NCBI GenBank assembly: GCA_934141535.1
Contig: CAKPCH010000005.1
Coordinates: 86,571 to 150,570 of the forward strand
Direction: 5' to 3'
Origin: an uncultured Bacilli bacterium
GTDB taxonomy: Bacteria; Bacillota_I; Bacilli_A; RF39; UBA660
Length of the DNA: 64,000 nucleotides
Below are positions 34,022 through 42,853 of the stretch, piece after piece (the stretch's first letter is position 1; each line of letters opens with the position of its first letter). The translations under genes were made by a program, and so were the position numbers. The notes under the pieces are model-generated. The model was not told the DNA's origin, did not search any database, and saw only the letters and a program-made list of their open reading frames with translations.

Positions 34022-35626
34022 GTGTTTGATGGTGAGGAAAATATAATAAAAATTTTTTATGTTGCAATTTATATAAGACTATCTAAAGAAGATGAAATTC
34101 AAGGTGAAAGTGAGAGCATAGGGAATCAAAAATTATTACTAACAAAGTATGTCAAAGAACATGGCTATACATTAGTTGATATTTATATTGATGATGGGTT
34201 TACAGGAACTAATTTTGATAGACCAGAATTCATACGAATGCTAAAAGATATTGAAAATGGTAAGATTAATATGGTTATAACAAAAGATTTATCGCGTCTT
34301 TCAAGAGATTATATTGGTACAGGTGAATATGTTGAAAAATGGTTTCCATCTCATGGTGTTCGATATGTAGCATTAACTGATAATATTGATACAATGAATG
34401 ATTCAGCAACTAATGATATTGCACCTTTTAAGGCAATACTTAATGATATGTATGCAAAAGATTTATCAAAGAAAATAAGAACAGCACTTCATACTATGCA
34501 ATCTGCTGGAAAATGGGTAGGTGGCTGTGCACCATTTGGATATAAAGTTGATCCAGAAGATAAAAATCATTTAGTTATAAGCGAAGATGAACAGCCAATT
34601 GTTAAAAGAATATTTGATTTATTTTTGTCAGGTAAAAGAGTTAATCAAATAAGAGATATATTCAATGAAGAAAAAGTGCCAACATTTTCTGCTATGAGAA
34701 ATAGGAACTTCAAAAGAAATGGGAATAATGGTGATATTTATGGCTTTTGGGGAAACAGCACAATTAAAAAAATTTTACAAAATAGATTATATACTGGAGA
34801 TTTAATTCAAAACAGAAGAAGTAGAGTAAGTTATAAATATCGTAAAATAGTTTATAATCCAAAAGAAGAGTGGATAATTGTAGAAAATACTCATGAGGCA
34901 ATAATTGATAAAAAATTTTTTGAACAAATACAAAAAATGTTGCCCTCTCAAAAAAAGCGAAATGATAAGAAATGTGAATATTTATTTGATGGACTTTTAA
35001 GATGTGCTGAATGCGGTCATAATATCAGTATTAAAGCAAGAGATAAACATGGAAAAGCATATACGGTATGTAACTTTTATAGAAGATTTAAAAAAGAATA
35101 TAGGACTTGCACTCCTCATGGTGGTAATTATGACAAATTAGAAAACGGATTGATTAATGCTATTAAAGAGATTCTTATTCGAGTAAATATAACAGATGTA
35201 GTAAAGAAAGTTGCTAATGGATATGATGATAATTCCACTATTGAAGGAATTAAAAAGAACATCAATAAATTAGAAAAAAATATTGAGTTATTAAAAAATA
35301 GTTTAGACAATATATACATTGATAAGGCTACTAAAAAGATTAGTGAAGAAATGTATAACAGGGTAGAGAAGAAAATAAATTGTGATATAGAAACAAAAGA
35401 AAAAAAACTTGCTAAGTCAAAAAAACATTTAAAAGAATTAAAAAGTAGTAAAACTGCTTCAAAAAATTTAAATAAGGTAGTAGAAGATATCTTGTCATTA
35501 GAAAAACCAGATAGAAATTTAATGTTAAGATTGATTGAAAAAATAGATGTCCATGAAGATGGAATTGCAGATATATACTTCAACTTTAAAGAGTTGAATA
35601 TTATTAAAGGAAATTACATTACATAA
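34022..35626 (+). CDS. large serine recombinase (integrase) of the element
   Basis: The resolvase domain holds the catalytic Ser in AIYIRLSKEDE, DGFTGTNFDRPEF and TKDLSRLSRDYIGTGEY (with the Arg pair). The recombinase domain (GKWVGGCAPFGYKVDPEDKNHLVISEDE) and a zinc beta-ribbon (LLRCAECGH...C...C) follow, then a coiled-coil of about 100 residues. This is the usual layout of TndX/TnpX-type integrases. GTG 34022 follows gaggttaatt; a TTG 12 bases further up is possible. Its stop codon at 35624-35626 lies within the attR arm. It should catalyse directional integration and, with a helper, excision. Confidence 0.93.
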   Translation: MFDGEENIIKIFYVAIYIRLSKEDEIQGESESIGNQKLLLTKYVKEHGYTLVDIYIDDGFTGTNFDRPEFIRMLKDIENGKINMVITKDLSRLSRDYIGTGEYVEKWFPSHGVRYVALTDNIDTMNDSATNDIAPFKAILNDMYAKDLSKKIRTALHTMQSAGKWVGGCAPFGYKVDPEDKNHLVISEDEQPIVKRIFDLFLSGKRVNQIRDIFNEEKVPTFSAMRNRNFKRNGNNGDIYGFWGNSTIKKILQNRLYTGDLIQNRRSRVSYKYRKIVYNPKEEWIIVENTHEAIIDKKFFEQIQKMLPSQKKRNDKKCEYLFDGLLRCAECGHNISIKARDKHGKAYTVCNFYRRFKKEYRTCTPHGGNYDKLENGLINAIKEILIRVNITDVVKKVANGYDDNSTIEGIKKNINKLEKNIELLKNSLDNIYIDKATKKISEEMYNRVEKKINCDIETKEKKLAKSKKHLKELKSSKTASKNLNKVVEDILSLEKPDRNLMLRLIEKIDVHEDGIADIYFNFKELNIIKGNYIT

Positions 35627-35644
35627 TGATAGCAACCAGAAGGT
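35617..35644. other. attR: inner arm plus core
   Basis: The element arm at 35617-35637 (ending GATAGCAACC) is the inverted partner of the attL arm, followed by the core ACCAGAAGGT (35635-35644) and host sequence atggctgtcgg. Joining both element arms reconstructs an attP palindrome around CAACC-agaa-GGTTG. Confidence 0.85.
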
Positions 35645-36049
35645 ATGGCTGTCGGAGTAACATTTGCTGGTGTATTAAAGGGTAGTGGTATAATAACAAT
35701 GGCAGGAGCTTTAGCGCTCAGTATAGGAATAGCTATTCAAAATTTTCCTGAAGGAGCTATTATATCAATGCCCCTTAAAAGTGAAGGTGTAAGTAAGAAA
35801 AAATCATTTATAATAGGAATGTTATCTGGTATAGTAGAACCAATAGCTGCACTAATAACTATACTACTTATTAATTTTGTTACTCCAATTTTACCTTATT
35901 TACTCTCATTTGCAGCAGGTGCTATGATATATGTAGTAGTGGAGGAATTAATTCCTGAATCTATAGAAAATGATCATAATAAATTTACTATAATAGGTAC
36001 TGGATTAGGATTTGTACTTATGATGATATTAGATGTTGTATTTGGTTAA
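35645..36049 (+). pseudogene. ZIP-family metal transporter, 3' part
   Basis: This segment encodes the remaining membrane helices of the transporter interrupted at 29573: MAVGVTFAGVLKG directly continues HNIPEG, and the second metal-binding motif QNFPEGAIISM (helix 5) and a final PE-rich loop (VVEELIPESIE) follow. The family imports or exports zinc, iron or similar divalent metals. Read alone it lacks the first half and the start signal. See the 5' part for the joined gene. Confidence 0.9.
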
Positions 36050-36075
36050 AAAGTATATAAATATATACTTTTTTT
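36048..36075 (+). terminator. terminator of the ZIP gene
   Basis: aaaagtatata-a-atatatactttttttaac. Confidence 0.75.
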
Positions 36076-36152
36076 AACTTTTGCTTGATTTATTATCCAA
36101 TAAAATATATAATTATATTAGAGTGATAACTCTAAAGAAATGGAGGAATAAT

Positions 36153-37706
36153 GTGGAAAATATTATAAGCTCCATTTTGCTAGTCCTTATGGGACTTATT
36201 GTTGGAATAATCGTAATGTTTATATTTAATCTTATCAGAAAAAATTCTGCTACAGCAAAAGCTGATAAGATATTAGAAGATGCTAGAAGAGATGCTGATA
36301 AAATAAAGAAAGATTATATTTTAGAAGCAAAGACAGAAATTAATGAATTAAAACTAAAAAATGACGAGGAAATAAGAGAAAGAAAACAAGAACTAAAAGA
36401 ATCTGAAGGAAGATTAAATACTCGTGAAGAAAATATAGAAAGAAGAGATCAAAATCTTCAAAAAAGGGAAAATTTATTAGACGATAAAGAACAAAACTTA
36501 TTAAATAAACAAAAAGATATCCAAGAACAAGAAGCAAATGTGGAGAAAATAAAACAAGAACAGCTTGATATATTAGAAGAAATTAGCGGTTATACTAAGG
36601 ATAAAGCTAAAGAAGTGGTTATGAAAAGAGTAGAAGAAGCCATGGATTTAGAAATAGCTTCATACATTAAAGAGCGTGAATCAGAAGCTAAACTTGAAGT
36701 AGATAAAAAATCTAAAAATATGTTAGTTGAGTGTATGCAAAAGTATGCTAGTGACGTAGTAGAAGAACAAACAGTTACTGTTGTTGATTTACCTAATGAT
36801 GAAATGAAAGGTCGTATCATTGGTAGAGAGGGAAGAAATATTCGTACTATAGAAGCTGTAACAGGAGTAGATTTAATAATTGATGATACACCTGAAGCCA
36901 TAGTTTTATCTTCTTTTGATCCTTTAAGAAGAGAAATAGCTAGAATAACAATAGAAACTTTAATAAAAGATGGAAGAATACATCCAGCAAGAATCGAAGA
37001 AATATATGACAAAACTTGTAAAGAAATGAAAGAAAAAATTACAGAATATGGACAAAATGCTTTGTTTGAATTAGGACTTACAAAAGTAGATCCTGAATTA
37101 ATAGAGTTGATAGGTAAATTACATTTCCGTACTAGTTATGGACAAAATGCATTAAAACATTCTATTGAAGTAGCACAATTATCTGGTATAATGGCAAGTG
37201 AACTTGGTGAAAATGAAATGCTTGCTAAAAGGGCAGGTTTACTACATGATATAGGTAAAGCTATTGACCATGAAATGGAAGGAAGCCATGTTGAAATAGG
37301 TTCTACTATAGCTAAAAAATATAAAGAAAATGATATAGTTATAAATACAATAGAATCTCATCATGGAGATACTGAAGCAAAATGCATAATAGCAGAATTA
37401 GTAGCTATAGCTGATACTTTATCAGCATCTCGTCCAGGAGCAAGAAATGATTCTTTAGAAAATTATGTTCAAAGATTAACAGATTTAGAAAATATTGCAA
37501 ACGATCAAAAAGGTGTAGATAATGCATTTGCAATGCAAGCTGGTAGAGAATTACGTGTAATTGTAAAACCAGAAGAAGTAAGTGATGTTGAATCTCATAA
37601 AATAGCACGCGATATAAAAAATAGAATAGAAGAAGAATTACAATATCCTGGAACAGTAAAAGTTACAGTTATTAGAGAAACTAGGGCAATAGAAGAAGCT
37701 AAATAG
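36153..37706 (+). CDS. rny: ribonuclease Y
   Basis: RNase Y is a membrane-bound endoribonuclease that starts mRNA decay. From GTG 36153 the 517-residue protein shows one membrane helix (residues about 5-27), a long charged coiled-coil (to about 200), a KH RNA-binding domain (MKGRIIGREGRNIRTIEAVTGVDLIIDDTPE) and an HD domain with HSIEVAQLSG, LLHDIGKAIDHE and ESHHGD. The length equals that of Bacillus RNase Y. The start is set by tggaggaataat; frames further upstream have no site. Confidence 0.96.
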   Translation: MENIISSILLVLMGLIVGIIVMFIFNLIRKNSATAKADKILEDARRDADKIKKDYILEAKTEINELKLKNDEEIRERKQELKESEGRLNTREENIERRDQNLQKRENLLDDKEQNLLNKQKDIQEQEANVEKIKQEQLDILEEISGYTKDKAKEVVMKRVEEAMDLEIASYIKERESEAKLEVDKKSKNMLVECMQKYASDVVEEQTVTVVDLPNDEMKGRIIGREGRNIRTIEAVTGVDLIIDDTPEAIVLSSFDPLRREIARITIETLIKDGRIHPARIEEIYDKTCKEMKEKITEYGQNALFELGLTKVDPELIELIGKLHFRTSYGQNALKHSIEVAQLSGIMASELGENEMLAKRAGLLHDIGKAIDHEMEGSHVEIGSTIAKKYKENDIVINTIESHHGDTEAKCIIAELVAIADTLSASRPGARNDSLENYVQRLTDLENIANDQKGVDNAFAMQAGRELRVIVKPEEVSDVESHKIARDIKNRIEEELQYPGTVKVTVIRETRAIEEAK

Positions 37707-37728
37707 TTTCTTTTTCTTTAAAAAACTA

Positions 37729-37757
37729 TTGAAATAAACTAAAAAATATGGTATTAT
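37729..37757 (+). promoter_or_regulatory. rplS promoter
   Basis: TTGAAA (37729-37734), 17 bases, TATTAT (37752-37757). Confidence 0.7.
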
Positions 37758-37763
37758 TAATAA

Positions 37764-37848
37764 CGTGATCCGCTGATTCACTTTAATATTTAGTATTAAA
37801 GTATATATTTTTTTCAAGATCATAAATTAGATAAAGGAGAGTGACATT
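37764..37848 (+). promoter_or_regulatory. rplS 5' leader, probable L19 autoregulatory leader
   Basis: The leader contains gtga-tccgctga-ttcac and a perfect hairpin ctttaat-atttagt-attaaag before an aaaggaga binding site. Its location directly before rplS fits the L19 leader known from other Bacillota, where the protein is thought to limit its own synthesis. I identify it by position and hairpins only. Confidence 0.55.
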
Positions 37849-38202
37849 GTGAATTTAGTTGATAAAATTACTAAAAAACAAATAAGAACTGATTTACCAG
37901 AATTTAGAGTTGGAGATACAGTTAGAGTAGATTTAAAAATCGATGAAACAGATGCTTCTGGTAATAAAAAAGTAAGAATTCAAGCCTTTGAAGGTATAGT
38001 AATGGCTATAAAAGGTTCTGGAATAAGCAAAACTTTTACAGTTAGAAAAATGTCTGGAAATGTTGGAACAGAAAAAATATTACCTGTTAACTCACCAAGA
38101 ATAGATACAATAGTTGTAGTTAAAAAAGGTAAAGTTAGAAGAGCTAAACCAAATTGGATTAGAAAATCTTCTAAGACTCCAAAAATTCCAGAAAGAGCAT
38201 AA
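37849..38202 (+). CDS. rplS: 50S ribosomal protein L19
   Basis: The 117-residue protein has the L19 features: LPEFRVGDTVRVDLKI, KVRIQAFEGIVMAIKGSGISKTFTVRKMSGNVGTEKILPVNSPRIDTIVVVKKGKVRRAK. L19 sits at the subunit interface. The start is GTG (gacattGTG) after aaaggagagtgacatt. It has its own promoter and terminator. Confidence 0.98.
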   Translation: MNLVDKITKKQIRTDLPEFRVGDTVRVDLKIDETDASGNKKVRIQAFEGIVMAIKGSGISKTFTVRKMSGNVGTEKILPVNSPRIDTIVVVKKGKVRRAKPNWIRKSSKTPKIPERA

Positions 38203-38225
38203 GGCTTTTATTAGCCTTATTTTTG
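38200..38225 (+). terminator. rplS terminator
   Basis: AAGGC-ttttatta-GCCTT followed by atttttg. Confidence 0.8.
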
Positions 38226-38238
38226 TTAGGTGATAAAC

Positions 38239-38742
38239 ATGAAAAAAATATTAAAAGAATTAAGTTCTTATATAATTATTATAATAGTAGTTGTATTATT
38301 TAGAACTTTTATAGCAACCCCAGTTCGTGTAGATGGTGATTCTATGAAAGATACACTACACAATAATGATATATTAATATTAAATAAATTAGATAAATCT
38401 TATAATAGATTTGATATAGTAGTTATAAGTTATGGTAAAACAAAATTAGTAAAAAGAATAATTGGATTACCAGGTGAAAGTATTAAATATAAAGATAATA
38501 AACTATATATAAATAATAAATTAATAGAAGATGTATCTATATCAAGAACTGGTAATTTTGATTTAGAAGAATTATATAACAAAGAAACAATACCAGAAGG
38601 TTATTACTTTGTAATGGGAGATAATAGAGGAAATTCACTAGATAGTAGAGATTATAGAATAGGTCTTATAAAAAAAGAAAAAATATTAGGAACTACTTCT
38701 ATAAGATTATTTCCTTTTACTAAAATAGGTAAATTTAATTAA
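38239..38742 (+). CDS. lepB: type I signal peptidase
   Basis: LepB cleaves signal peptides of exported proteins at the outer face of the membrane. One N-terminal helix (residues about 8-27) is followed by VDGDSMKDTL with the catalytic Ser, TKLVKRIIGLPGE with the catalytic Lys, and MGDNRGNSLDSRDYRIG. The length of 167 is usual. The ATG at 38239 follows ttaggtgataaac. It may process the MGY-family proteins; no separate SipW-type peptidase is visible in the window. Confidence 0.95.
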   Translation: MKKILKELSSYIIIIIVVVLFRTFIATPVRVDGDSMKDTLHNNDILILNKLDKSYNRFDIVVISYGKTKLVKRIIGLPGESIKYKDNKLYINNKLIEDVSISRTGNFDLEELYNKETIPEGYYFVMGDNRGNSLDSRDYRIGLIKKEKILGTTSIRLFPFTKIGKFN

Positions 38743-38745
38743 ATC

Positions 38746-38772
38746 AAAACACTAGAAATAACTAGTGTTTTA
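38746..38772 (+). terminator. lepB terminator
   Basis: AAAACACTAG-aaata-CTAGTGTTTT followed by agtttg. Confidence 0.8.
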
Positions 38773-38867
38773 GTTTGTGTATGTAAATAAATATGATATA
38801 ATATAGAAAGAGAAAAAGGCAATAAGTATATATTTATTTTAATGAAGGAACAAAAAGGAGATTACTG

Positions 38868-39805
38868 ATGGAAGATGATAAACTAATTATATATAAAAAT
38901 AGTGATGGTAATATTATAGTAGATGCTATTTATAAAGATGAAACTTTATGGCTATCGCAAAAAGGAATGTCAAAAGTTTTTGATGTTGGTGTGCCAGCAA
39001 TATCAAAACATTTAAAAAATATATTTGAAGAAAACGAATTAGAGAAAAATTCAGTTATTTCCAAAATGGAAATAACTGCACCTGATGGAAAAAATTATAA
39101 TACTGAAGTTTATAGTCTTGATGCTATAATTGCCGTGGGTTATAGAATTAATTCCAAAAAAGCAACAGAATTTAGAATATGGGCTACAAAAATACTTAAA
39201 GAATATATGACAAAAGGTTTTGCTTTAAATGATGAACGTTTTATAAACGGAAATAAATATGATACGAGATATTTTGATGAATTATTAGAACGTATCAAAA
39301 CAATTAGAGTAAGTGAAAGAATGGCATATCAAAAAATCACTGATCTATTTATTGCAACAGCAGTAGATTATAATCCAATGTTGAATTAATATATAATAGA
39401 GTAAATTCAGAAAAAGAGCACTTTGGATTAACTAATTGGAAAAATTCTCCTAATGGTTTAATATATAAATATGATATAATTATTGCAAAGAATTATTTAA
39501 ACGAAGAAGAAATGAATAATTTAAAAGATTTAACAAATATATTTTTAGTATTTGCAGAAGATGAAGCAAAACAAAGACATGTAATGACAATGAAAGATTG
39601 GATAAATGCAATTGATGATTTATTAAAATTTAGAAGAAAAAAGGTACTAAATAATAGTGGCAGTATATCTCATAAAGAAGCAGTAGAGAAAGCAGAAAAA
39701 GAGTATGAAAAATTTAGAGTTATACAAGATCAAAAATATATTTCTTCAATGGATGAATTCTATAATAAATATTTGAAAGAAAGTGATGGTAACAAAAATG
39801 AATAA
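38868..39805 (+). pseudogene. RhuM-family protein, broken by an internal deletion and frameshift
   Basis: The first frame (38868-39389, 173 residues) gives the RhuM N-terminal DNA-binding domain: LWLSQKGMSKVFDV..AISKHLKNIFEENEL, SLDAIIAVGYRINSKKATEFRIWATKILKEYM, and FDELLERIKTIRVSER-AYQKITDLF. It stops after DYNPMLN. The C-terminal half continues in another frame from about 39380 (ELIYNRVNSEKEHFGLTNWKNSPNG...) to KYLKESDGNKNE at 39805. Compared with complete RhuM proteins, a stretch of roughly 30 residues between these parts is missing, so it is a deletion with a frameshift. RhuM proteins accompany mobile islands. Confidence 0.85.
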
Positions 39806-39876
39806 TGAAAATAAAACTAATATAAATTGGTATAAACTGACTTATGGAAAACTTCCTATGAAGTCTTATAAATAAA
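39799..39876 (+). CDS. very short open frame after the RhuM remnant
   Basis: ATG 39799 overlaps the end of the RhuM frame and opens 25 codons (MNNENKTNINWYKLTYGKL...). The final third, including acttatggaaaactt and atgaagt, is repeated at 39953-39988 just before dinD. It is probably debris from a duplication rather than a working gene. Confidence 0.2.
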
Positions 39877-39988
39877 GACTTTTAGTCTTATTCCTTTTTA
39901 CATTTTATAACTGGAAAATGATAGTTATTTTAAATAAAATAGAGGTAATAACGACTTATGGAAAACTTTTATATGAAGTAATAAATAA
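39839..39988. repeat. short direct repeat before dinD
   Basis: gacttatggaaaactt...atgaagt...aataa occurs at about 39839-39876 and again at 39953-39988, about 114 bases apart. The segment between holds a weak hairpin (aagac-ttttt-like-gtctt) and the region is otherwise gene-free. Confidence 0.55.
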
Positions 39989-39998
39989 GGAGGTAGTA

Positions 39999-40853
39999 AT
40001 GAAGAAAATTGGAAATAGATATACTAATAATATTTTTGAAAATATTAAACATATAGATGAATATGGAAATGAATATTGGTATGCTAGGGAATTTTCAAAA
40101 GTTTTAGAATATAAAGACTGGAGAAATTTCTTAAAGGTTTTAAATAAAGCAAAAGATGCTTGTAAAAATTCTGGATTTGATATAGATGAACAACTTGTTG
40201 AGGTCAACAGGTTGTCAAAAAGAAATAATAATGCCACTGCTAATATACAAGATTATAAACTTTCAAGATATATATGTTATTTAATAGTACAAAATGCGGA
40301 TCCAAGCAAAGAAGTTGTTGCTTTAGGGCAAACCTATTTTGCTATACAAACAAGAAAACAAGAAATAACAGAACAGGAATATGATTCATTATCAGATGAT
40401 GAAAAAAGATTTTATCAAAGAAAGTTAACGAGACAAGGTAATTATACTTTGCAAAGAGTTGCTTCTGCAGCAGGCGTTAAAAATATGGCTGAGTTTCATA
40501 ATGCAGGGTATAAAGGTTTATATAACGGAGAAACAGCTGATGATATTTTTAAAAGAAAAAAATTACGATATAGAGAAGATATTTTAGATAATATGAATGA
40601 AGATGAATTAGTTGCTAATTTATTTAGAATAAATCAAACGAAGCAAAAACTTTTAAAAGATAATGTACTAGGTGAGAAAGAAGCAAAAGATGTACATTAT
40701 GAGGTAGGGAAAAAAGTTAGAAAGGCAATTGCAGATATTGGTGGAATGATGCCGGAGGAAATGCCAACACCTAAAAAGAGTTTAAAAGAACTTGAAAGAG
40801 AAAGGAAAAAATTAGAAATAAAGGAGCAAAAGAAACTTGATGAAATAAAATAG
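39999..40853 (+). CDS. dinD: DinD-like DNA damage-inducible protein
   Basis: The 284-residue protein begins with a Bro-N-like domain (FENIKHIDEYGNEYWYAREFSKVLEYKDWRNFLKVLNKAK) and continues with the DinD block: DYKLSRYICYLIVQNADPSKEVVALGQTYFAIQTRKQEI, GNYTLQRVASAAGVKNMAEFHNAGYKGLYNGETADDI. Its end is Lys/Glu-rich. In E. coli DinD is SOS-induced and inhibits RecA-DNA filaments. ATG 39999 follows aaggaggtagta. With the RhuM remnant it forms a small accessory island between lepB and rbgA. I see no clear LexA site before it. Confidence 0.87.
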   Translation: MKKIGNRYTNNIFENIKHIDEYGNEYWYAREFSKVLEYKDWRNFLKVLNKAKDACKNSGFDIDEQLVEVNRLSKRNNNATANIQDYKLSRYICYLIVQNADPSKEVVALGQTYFAIQTRKQEITEQEYDSLSDDEKRFYQRKLTRQGNYTLQRVASAAGVKNMAEFHNAGYKGLYNGETADDIFKRKKLRYREDILDNMNEDELVANLFRINQTKQKLLKDNVLGEKEAKDVHYEVGKKVRKAIADIGGMMPEEMPTPKKSLKELERERKKLEIKEQKKLDEIK

Positions 40854-40876
40854 TAATTTGTTGAAATGGAGAATTT

Positions 40877-41530
40877 ATGAAAAAGAAAATATTAATTATT
40901 GTGACAAATTTTTTAATAATATTAATAATTGTTGTTTTATATGCGTTATATCGTTTTAATTATATTCCACATAAAAAATATACTAATGAAGATTTTAATA
41001 TTAAGACTTATATAAGTAAAACTGATAAAGATAATGATGGTATAGATGATCAAACTGATATATTAAATAATGTAAGGGATTATATAAAAACAAATCCTAA
41101 ATATAAAAGTAAATATTATGCTACGGGTTATCCAAATGATGAATATGGTGTATGTACAGATGTTGTTGCATTTGGATTAAAAGGCGCAGGTTATGATTTA
41201 ATGAATTTAGTAAATGAACATATAAAAACAAATAGAAATTTATATGATATTGATGTTATAGATAAAAATATTGATTTTAGAAGAGTACAAAATTTAAAAG
41301 TATATTTAGACAATAATGCAATTGCTTTAACAAATGATATTAATAAAATAAAAGAATGGCAAGGTGGAGATATTGTTGTATTTAAAAATCATATTGGTAT
41401 AGTATCTGATAAGAGGAATAAAAGAGGTGTTCCTTTTATAATTCATCATGCTAATCCTTATCAAAGATATTATGAGGAAGATATTTTAGAATATCGTAAT
41501 AATATTATAGGTCATTATAGAATTAGTTAA
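40877..41530 (+). CDS. DUF1287 family membrane-anchored or secreted protein
   Basis: After one N-terminal membrane helix (residues about 5-25), the protein follows the DUF1287 pattern: YYATGYPNDEYGVCTDVVAFGLKGAGYDL, NIDFRRVQNLKVYLDN, WQGGDIVVFKNHIGIVSDKRNKRGVPFIIHH and IIGHYRI. The Cys in GVCTDV and the His in HIGIV suggest an NlpC/P60-like cysteine-peptidase fold, so cell-wall amidase or peptidase activity is a fair guess. The function of the family is not established. It starts shortly after dinD and before rbgA. Confidence 0.82.
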   Translation: MKKKILIIVTNFLIILIIVVLYALYRFNYIPHKKYTNEDFNIKTYISKTDKDNDGIDDQTDILNNVRDYIKTNPKYKSKYYATGYPNDEYGVCTDVVAFGLKGAGYDLMNLVNEHIKTNRNLYDIDVIDKNIDFRRVQNLKVYLDNNAIALTNDINKIKEWQGGDIVVFKNHIGIVSDKRNKRGVPFIIHHANPYQRYYEEDILEYRNNIIGHYRIS

Positions 41531-41564
41531 TTAAATTACAAATTGTAAAAAGGAAGTGATAAAT

Positions 41565-42488
41565 ATGGATATGTATCAAAAAAGAAAAATTAGGGCGGAA
41601 AAGAAAAAAGATGATAGTAAAAAAAGCTTACCATCAGTCGGAATTAACTGGTATCCAGGTCACATGGCCAAAACAAAAAGATTAATAAGTGAAAATTTAG
41701 GTTTAATTGATGTAGTTTATGAAGTAATAGATGCTAGAATGCCATATTCATCTAAAATTAAAGATATAGATACACTTTTAAAAAATAAAAAGAAAATACT
41801 TATAATGACTAAAACAGATTTATGTGATATTAACGAGACTAATAAATGGATAAAATATTATGAAAGTAATGGATATAAAGTTATATGTTTAGCTCTTTCA
41901 AAAAATACTAATTTAAATAATTTAATAAATTTAACAGATGAAGTAATGAAAAAAGAAAATCAAAAAAGATTAGATAAAGGAATGACTAAAAGAAAAATAA
42001 GAGTACTTGTAGTAGGTATTCCAAATGTAGGTAAAAGTACACTTATAAATAGATTAGCACTTAAAAAAGTAGCAAACGTAGGAAATACTCCTGGAATTAC
42101 TAAAAATATTAGTTGGATTAGAGTAAATAATAATGTAGAATTAATGGATACACCCGGTATATTATGGCCTAAATTAGATAGTGATACTGTAGCACTCAAT
42201 CTAGCCAGCCTAACAGCTATTAAAGAAGAAATATTACCAATAGATAAAGTAGTTATTTATATATTAAATATGTTGGATAAATATTATAATAGTATATTAT
42301 TAGATAGATATGGTGTAGAACATGTTGATAATCAAGATATAGAAAATACATTAAATATTATTGGTAAAAAAAGAGGTTGCCTTATAAAAGGTGGAATTGT
42401 AGATTATGATAAAGTTTATAGTGTAGTTATGAATGATATGAAATCAGGTATAATAAAAGGAATTACATTTGATAGATATGAACAATAA
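41565..42488 (+). CDS. rbgA: ribosome biogenesis GTPase RbgA (YlqF)
   Basis: RbgA is needed for late assembly of the 50S subunit. It has the circularly permuted GTPase order: KTDLC (G4) near residue 87, GIPNVGKSTLINRL (G1) at about 150, GNTPGIT (G2) and DTPGILWP (G3), preceded by INWYPGHMAKTKR. ATG 41565 follows aaaaggaagtgataaat; the GTG 9 bases upstream is less likely. It overlaps mrnC by 11 bases. Confidence 0.95.
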   Translation: MDMYQKRKIRAEKKKDDSKKSLPSVGINWYPGHMAKTKRLISENLGLIDVVYEVIDARMPYSSKIKDIDTLLKNKKKILIMTKTDLCDINETNKWIKYYESNGYKVICLALSKNTNLNNLINLTDEVMKKENQKRLDKGMTKRKIRVLVVGIPNVGKSTLINRLALKKVANVGNTPGITKNISWIRVNNNVELMDTPGILWPKLDSDTVALNLASLTAIKEEILPIDKVVIYILNMLDKYYNSILLDRYGVEHVDNQDIENTLNIIGKKRGCLIKGGIVDYDKVYSVVMNDMKSGIIKGITFDRYEQ

Positions 42489-42852
42489 TAAAAATGCACT
42501 CGTACTAGCTTATATAGGAGATTCTATTTATGAAACTTATATAAGAGAATATTTAATAAGTAAAGGCATTTGCAAAGTTAAAGAATTACAAAGTGCATCA
42601 ATAAAATATGTGAGTGCTACATCACAAGCACACTTTCTAAAACTCATGCTTGATAATAATTTTTTAACAGAAGAAGAAATAAAAATAGTAATGAATGCTA
42701 GAAATCATAAAAACAATCATAAACCAAAACATACAGACATAATAACCTATAAATATGCTACAGCATTGGAAGCTTTAATAGGTTACTTATATTTCAATAA
42801 AAAAGTAGATAGAATAGAAGAAATAATTGATTTTATAAAAAAGGAGAATTAG
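42478..42852 (+). CDS. mrnC: mini-ribonuclease III
   Basis: MrnC is a dimeric RNase III without an RNA-binding domain that trims 23S rRNA precursors. The 124-residue protein has LAYIGDSIYETYIREYL (signature with the catalytic Asp), ARNHKNNHKPKHTD and YKYATALEALIGYLYF with the second acidic site. Its ATG overlaps the end of rbgA, so translation is coupled. The following gene is rlmB, as in Bacillus. Confidence 0.92.
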   Translation: MNNNKNALVLAYIGDSIYETYIREYLISKGICKVKELQSASIKYVSATSQAHFLKLMLDNNFLTEEEIKIVMNARNHKNNHKPKHTDIITYKYATALEALIGYLYFNKKVDRIEEIIDFIKKEN

Positions 42853-42853
42853 T

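Larger units (their letters stand above)
29564..35644 (+). mobile_element. 6.07-kb serine-recombinase integrative element in a ZIP gene
   Basis: The element is bounded by the direct repeat ACCAGAAGGT (29564-29573 and 35635-35644). It carries its own promoter, a four-gene cargo operon, a terminator, a small open frame and a large serine recombinase at the right end. It has no phage structural, replication or conjugation genes, so it is a small mobilisable or passenger-type genomic island. Base composition is like the host's. Confidence 0.88.

Noticed and set aside
29564..35644. Prophage or conjugative element
   Set aside because: There are no capsid, tail, lysis, relaxase or type IV secretion genes; only a recombinase and a metabolic-type cargo.
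37764..37848. Metabolite riboswitch before rplS
   Set aside because: The hairpins and the position fit a ribosomal-protein leader better, and no known riboswitch core was recognised.
38868..39805. Programmed frameshift in the RhuM gene
   Set aside because: About 30 residues of the family's conserved centre are missing at the break, so a deletion explains it better than frameshifting.
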